A stretch of DNA of 10,695 bases from Rhodospirillaceae bacterium (GTDB taxonomy: Bacteria > Pseudomonadota > Alphaproteobacteria > Thalassobaculales > Thalassobaculaceae): NCBI GenBank assembly GCA_002730675.1, contig PCAV01000028.1, positions 12,002 to 22,696 of the forward strand. Direction: 5' to 3'. Made by a program: the position numbers and the translations under genes. Positions within the stretch are counted from its first letter, which is position 1; each line of letters starts with the position of its first letter. Shown one piece after another: positions 7,308-10,695 of the stretch. The notes beneath the pieces are model-generated. The model saw only the letters and a list, made by a program, of their open reading frames with translations, made no database searches and was not told where the DNA came from.

Positions 7308-7336
7308 TTCACAAAAAGGTTCTAGATTTGTATAGA
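7308..7336 (+). promoter_or_regulatory. Candidate promoter of gltX
   Basis: TTCACA (7308-7313, 5 of 6 to TTGACA) and TATAGA (7331-7336, 4 of 6 to TATAAT) are 17 bases apart. They lie in the 250-base gap between lexA and gltX. Transcription would begin near 7343, leaving a leader of about 90 bases that contains a small AGCTC/GAGCT hairpin (7354-7368). No LexA box is seen here, so gltX is probably outside SOS control. The call rests on pattern matching alone. Confidence 0.35.
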
Positions 7337-7433
7337 TAATACTAAATTCATAAAGCTCTAAACGAGCTGATCAACGCTTCAATTGAAATGGCAACTAGCT
7401 AGTGCAAAGTATAGCAAAGAAGAGACAATAAAT

Positions 7434-8831
7434 ATGACCGTAATTACCCGCTTTGCGCCATCACCAACCGGTTTTCTGCATATTGGAGGCGCAAGAACTG
7501 CTTTATTCAACTATCTTTTTGCGCGAAGAAACAATGGGAAGTATATCCTCCGTATCGAAGATACAGATCGTCAGCGATCTACAGAAAACGCGGTTAAAGC
7601 AATAATGAATGGACTTAGCTGGCTAGAGCTTTCAGGCGATGAGCAACCAATTTTCCAGTATTCGCAGCAAGAACGACATAAGCAAGTTGCAAGCACACTC
7701 CTAGAACAAGGAAAAGCCTACAAGTGTTATTGCTCGGCAAAGGAACTGGAGGAAATGCGCGCCTTAGCCCGACGCGAAGGTAAAACTGCTTTATACGACC
7801 GTAGATGGCGAGACAGAGACCCTGCCACAGCGCCATCTAACGTTGCCCCCGTTGTGCGTATAAAAAGTCCATTAAAAGGTTCGACGACGATCGATGATCT
7901 TGTACAAGGTCGTGTAGAGGTAAAGAATGAACAATTAGACGATTTTGTAATTTTGCGCGCAGACGGCACGCCCACTTATATGCTCTCAGTAGTTGTAGAC
8001 GACCACGACATGGAGATTTCACATGTTATTCGCGGAGACGATCACCTTAACAATGCATTTAGACAATACCAACTTTACGCTGCCATGGATTGGCGAGCTC
8101 CAAAGTTTGCTCATATCCCTTTGATTCACGGGCATGACGGTACAAAGCTATCAAAAAGGCACGGTGCTGTTGGTATTGATGCCTATAAAGATCAAGGATA
8201 CTTGCCAGAAGCTTTGTGCAACTATCTTCTAAGGCTTGGGTGGGGTCACGAAAATGCAGAATTTATAACACGAAAAAAAGCGATAGGCTTGTTTGATATA
8301 GGCGCGGTAGGTAAATCCCCCTCGCGGTTCGATATAAAAAAACTAGACAACATAAATGCGACATACATGAGAGAAATGAGCGAGACGCATTTATACCATT
8401 TACTTGAAACTCATCTTCGTAAAAACCTAGATGTGACTCTAGATCCAATCAAATTAGAACGACTGCATAGGGGGTTAAGTGGACTTAAAGTCCGGGCTAA
8501 GAATATTAATGAATTAGCATCCAGCGCAATGATATATATAGTTAGTCCGCCAATAAACATGGATGAGAAAGCTGATAGTATTTTGAGCAAAGATGCTCGA
8601 CAGTTGATTAGGGGTCTTTTAGAACCATTTAATGAATTGACAAATTGGAACAAAACTAAAATCGAAGAAATCCTTAAAAATTTTGCAACTGACTGTGATA
8701 TCAAGTTCGGCTCAGTCGCTCAACCACTAAGAGCAGCTCTTACCGGCACAACATCATCACCGGATATTTTTGAGGTAATTGAAATTCTTGGAAAGGAAGA
8801 AGTTGTGCAAAGAATTGAGGCAGTTTGCTGA
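7434..8831 (+). CDS. gltX: Glutamyl-tRNA synthetase
   Basis: This class I aminoacyl-tRNA synthetase charges tRNA-Glu in the cytoplasm. The product is 465 residues, normal for bacterial GluRS. It begins MTVITRFAPSPTGFLHIGG, in which HIGG (16-19) is the HIGH-type motif. It continues with RIEDTDR (40-46), YMLSVVVDDHDMEISHVIRGDDH (182-204) and the KMSKS-type loop KLSKR (238-242). The C-terminal half (about 310-465) is the less conserved anticodon-binding region. In the zinc region, CYC (98-100) is kept, but the second pair of ligands of E. coli GluRS is replaced in YDRRW, so a bound zinc is unlikely. Many alphaproteobacteria have two GluRS paralogues with different tRNA specificity; which one this is cannot be decided here. 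The frame runs back to a TTG (7383), but the ATG at 7434 gives the canonical N-terminus and follows AGAAGAGA. Confidence 0.96.
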   Translation: MTVITRFAPSPTGFLHIGGARTALFNYLFARRNNGKYILRIEDTDRQRSTENAVKAIMNGLSWLELSGDEQPIFQYSQQERHKQVASTLLEQGKAYKCYCSAKELEEMRALARREGKTALYDRRWRDRDPATAPSNVAPVVRIKSPLKGSTTIDDLVQGRVEVKNEQLDDFVILRADGTPTYMLSVVVDDHDMEISHVIRGDDHLNNAFRQYQLYAAMDWRAPKFAHIPLIHGHDGTKLSKRHGAVGIDAYKDQGYLPEALCNYLLRLGWGHENAEFITRKKAIGLFDIGAVGKSPSRFDIKKLDNINATYMREMSETHLYHLLETHLRKNLDVTLDPIKLERLHRGLSGLKVRAKNINELASSAMIYIVSPPINMDEKADSILSKDARQLIRGLLEPFNELTNWNKTKIEEILKNFATDCDIKFGSVAQPLRAALTGTTSSPDIFEVIEILGKEEVVQRIEAVC

Positions 8832-8853
8832 AATAGATTTTCGAAGTTACAAT
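8825..8853 (+). promoter_or_regulatory. Candidate promoter of gltA
   Basis: TTGCTG (8825-8830) and TACAAT (8848-8853, 5 of 6 to TATAAT) are separated by 17 bases. The -35 element overlaps the end of gltX. A start near 8860 would give a leader of about 60 bases. It would let gltA be transcribed separately from gltX. The -35 match is only 3 of 6, so confidence is low. Confidence 0.3.
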
Positions 8854-8919
8854 ACAGTACTGATTACCTTTTCTGAGGGTTTTAGCAGAGTAAACGGTTA
8901 GTAAAAGAAGGAAAAAAGA

Positions 8920-10221
8920 ATGAACGAGAAAAACTCGGGAACGTTCACACTTATAAACGATAAAACGGGTGACAAATATACACTTCCAGTTATTGATGGC
9001 ACCACTGGGCCAAGTGTAATTGACGTAAGGGCCCTTTATGGAGAAACAGATCACTTCACCTTCGACCCTGGATATACTTCAACAGGATCATGTGAATCCG
9101 CGCTGACATATATAGATGGGGATAAAGGTATTTTGTTACACCGTGGTTACCCGATCGAGCAATTGGCGGAACATAGTAATTTCTTGGAAGTTGCTCACCT
9201 TCTTTTATATGGAGATTTACCTAATCAACAGGAATCCGAAAAATTTATTACCGATATCACCTACCACACAATGCTTCATGATCAATTGATGAATTTTTAC
9301 AGGGGATTTAGACGCGATGCCCACCCAATGGCCATTATGTGCGGGGTTGTAGGTGCACTCTCTTCCTTCTATCATGACTCAACGGATATAGCCGACCCAC
9401 ACGCTAGAATGGTAGCTTCATACCGCTTGATTGCGAAAGTACCAACAATAGCAGCGATGGCCTTCAAATATTCTCTAGGACAGCCGTTTAATTTTCCTCA
9501 AAACAAACTGACCTATGCGGAAAATTTTCTTCAAATGCTATTTGGTGTTCCTTCTGAAGAATATGAGATAAACCCAGTGCTCGCTCGAGCAATGGATCGT
9601 CTTTTAATATTGCATGCAGACCACGAGCAAAATGCTTCAACCTCCACCGTTCGGCTTGCTGGTTCATCCGGAGCTAACCCATTCGCTTGTATAGCCGCTG
9701 GGATAGCTTCATTATGGGGTCCGGCCCATGGAGGAGCAAATGAGGCCGTTTTAAACATGCTCAACGAAATTGGCGACAAATCGAGAGTCGGTGAATATGT
9801 AAAAAAGGCAAAAGATAAAGATGATCCCTTCCGCCTAATGGGATTTGGTCATCGTGTTTATAAAAACTATGATCCCAGAGCAACAGTAATGATGCAAAGT
9901 TGTCACGAGGTACTAGACGATTTAGGGATCAATGATCCGCTCTTAGAACTAGCTATGGAACTAGAAAAAATTGCCCGTGAGGATGAGTATTTTGTCGAAC
10001 GTAATTTATATCCGAACGTCGATTTCTATTCTGGAATTATCCTTAAAGCAATGGGTTTTCCATCAAGCATGTTCACAGTTTTATTTGCAGTTGCGCGAAC
10101 AACTGGCTGGATTGCGCAATGGAAAGAGATGGTTGAGGATCCTAAACAAAAAATTGGCAGACCCCGACAACTTTACACAGGCCCCACTAAGCGCGATTAT
10201 GTTCCATTGGCAAAACGCTAA
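8920..10221 (+). CDS. gltA: Citrate synthase (type II, hexameric-type)
   Basis: GltA condenses acetyl-CoA with oxaloacetate to citrate, the entry step of the TCA cycle. The 433-residue product is close to E. coli GltA and aligns with an offset of about 6. It shows [26 protein letters not shown] (55-80), [15 protein letters not shown] (232-246, His235), [10 protein letters not shown] (267-276, catalytic His270), [14 protein letters not shown] (308-321, His311) and [10 protein letters not shown] (364-373, catalytic Asp368). The N-terminal extra domain (about 1-60) marks it as the long, Gram-negative form that is commonly NADH-sensitive; that regulation is known of the family, not shown here. 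AAGGA (8908-8912) lies 7 bases before the ATG. It stands 88 bases after gltX, the usual alphaproteobacterial neighbour. No strong terminator is seen after its stop. Confidence 0.97.
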   Translation: MNEKNSGTFTLINDKTGDKYTLPVIDGTTGPSVIDVRALYGETDHFTFDPGYTSTGSCESALTYIDGDKGILLHRGYPIEQLAEHSNFLEVAHLLLYGDLPNQQESEKFITDITYHTMLHDQLMNFYRGFRRDAHPMAIMCGVVGALSSFYHDSTDIADPHARMVASYRLIAKVPTIAAMAFKYSLGQPFNFPQNKLTYAENFLQMLFGVPSEEYEINPVLARAMDRLLILHADHEQNASTSTVRLAGSSGANPFACIAAGIASLWGPAHGGANEAVLNMLNEIGDKSRVGEYVKKAKDKDDPFRLMGFGHRVYKNYDPRATVMMQSCHEVLDDLGINDPLLELAMELEKIAREDEYFVERNLYPNVDFYSGIILKAMGFPSSMFTVLFAVARTTGWIAQWKEMVEDPKQKIGRPRQLYTGPTKRDYVPLAKR

Positions 10222-10387
10222 ATGATTTGATCAGCATTATCATAACTAAATTTATTAACAATGAACTTATGGTGCAAAATTATCACACCTAACTAATTGT
10301 AAACACATAGTTGATGATCTCAATTGACTTCAGAGGACGAAAGCTTTAAGTCATCGCCAAAGCGTATTTCGAAGGGGGCCGTTTAAC

Positions 10388-10695
10388 ATCTCAGGCTTTG
10401 ATGAACTTGGTTTAAGTGAGCAACTACTCTCCTCAGTTGCGGACGCAGGGTATTCCAAACCAACCCCAATACAACAGCAAGCCATACCGGCTGTGTTCAT
10501 GGGAGGCGATGTCTTTGGATGCGCCCAGACAGGGACCGGCAAAACCGCTTCTTTCACCCTCCCCATGATAGACATCTTAAGTGCAGGCAGAGCAAAGGCT
10601 CGAATGCCACGATCGCTAATCTTGTGTCCAACGAGAGAATTGGCAGCACAGGTCTCGGATAATTTCGAGACCTACGGGAAAAATAACGCCCTATC
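10388..10695 (+). CDS. DEAD-box RNA helicase, N-terminal part, no standard start codon
   Basis: The frame running off the right edge encodes the N-terminus of an ATP-dependent RNA helicase of the RhlE/DeaD type. Counting from the ATC at 10388, it has the Q motif GYSKPTPIQ (21-29, Gln29) with the conserved aromatic Phe4 exactly 17 residues upstream, motif I AQTGTGKT (46-53) and motif Ia PTRELAAQ (81-88). The DEAD motif and the second RecA domain lie beyond the window. No ATG, GTG or TTG occurs in frame between the stop at 10325-10327 and Phe4; the first is a GTG at 10493, after the Q motif. The ATC at 10388 stands where relatives have ATG (as in MSF.ELGLS) and has AAGGGGG (10372-10378) 9 bases upstream, so it may be a rare start or a single-base change or error. 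The 166 bases between gltA and this point hold only a weak GGTG/CACC inverted repeat. Confidence 0.85.
   Translation, partial: MSGFDELGLSEQLLSSVADAGYSKPTPIQQQAIPAVFMGGDVFGCAQTGTGKTASFTLPMIDILSAGRAKARMPRSLILCPTRELAAQVSDNFETYGKNNAL

Noticed and set aside
7383..7433. Earlier TTG start for GltX
   Set aside because: It adds 17 residues not seen in GluRS; the ATG at 7434 begins right before the conserved RFAPSPTG.
9971..10225. 84-codon plus-strand open frame inside gltA
   Set aside because: It lies wholly over the conserved C-terminal region of citrate synthase in another frame.
10270..10295. GGTG/CACC inverted repeat between gltA and the helicase as a terminator or riboswitch
   Set aside because: Only four base pairs are continuous, and neither a T run nor any known riboswitch core is visible.

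Overview
This window looks like ordinary core-genome DNA from an AT-rich alphaproteobacterium, probably a marine, streamlined one. Three things point that way. The gene order trpG-trpD-trpC-moaC-moeA-...-lexA-...-gltX-gltA is the one I know from many alphaproteobacteria. The operator in front of lexA is of the alphaproteobacterial GTTC-N7-GTTC type, read here on the minus strand as GAAC-N7-GAAC. Several proteins carry alphaproteobacterial-style motifs. The genus cannot be fixed from this sequence alone; a SAR116- or Rhodospirillales-like origin is a guess.

Layout. Positions 1-860 (minus strand, incomplete at the window edge) encode a membrane-anchored divergent polysaccharide deacetylase of the YibQ/DUF610 family. 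It diverges from a tight plus-strand unit at 1018-5204: trpG, trpD and trpC (tryptophan synthesis from chorismate to indole-3-glycerol phosphate, without trpE and trpF), followed directly by moaC and moeA (molybdenum cofactor synthesis). Junctions within this unit are overlaps or gaps of at most 3 bases, so it is almost certainly one transcript. A stand-alone amidohydrolase (5299-6345) with its own strong ribosome binding site follows. Then come lexA (6470-7183) behind a well-formed SOS operator/promoter, gltX (glutamyl-tRNA synthetase, 7434-8831), gltA (citrate synthase, 8920-10221), and the first ~100 codons of a DEAD-box RNA helicase running off the right edge.

How the genes relate. The trp and Moco genes are biosynthetic housekeeping. 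LexA represses its own promoter and the SOS regulon. GltX and GltA serve translation and the TCA cycle. The amidohydrolase is the accessory-looking gene, sitting between two members of an otherwise conserved neighbourhood. comEC, often found between lexA and gltX in related genomes, is absent and replaced by a 250-base non-coding gap.

I looked for an undescribed multi-gene system and found none. The points most worth a second look are the symmetric two-box LexA operator, the helicase reading frame with no standard start codon, and the amidohydrolase with Asn where relatives usually have the beta-8 Asp. No tRNA, rRNA, CRISPR array, insertion sequence or long repeat was recognised.
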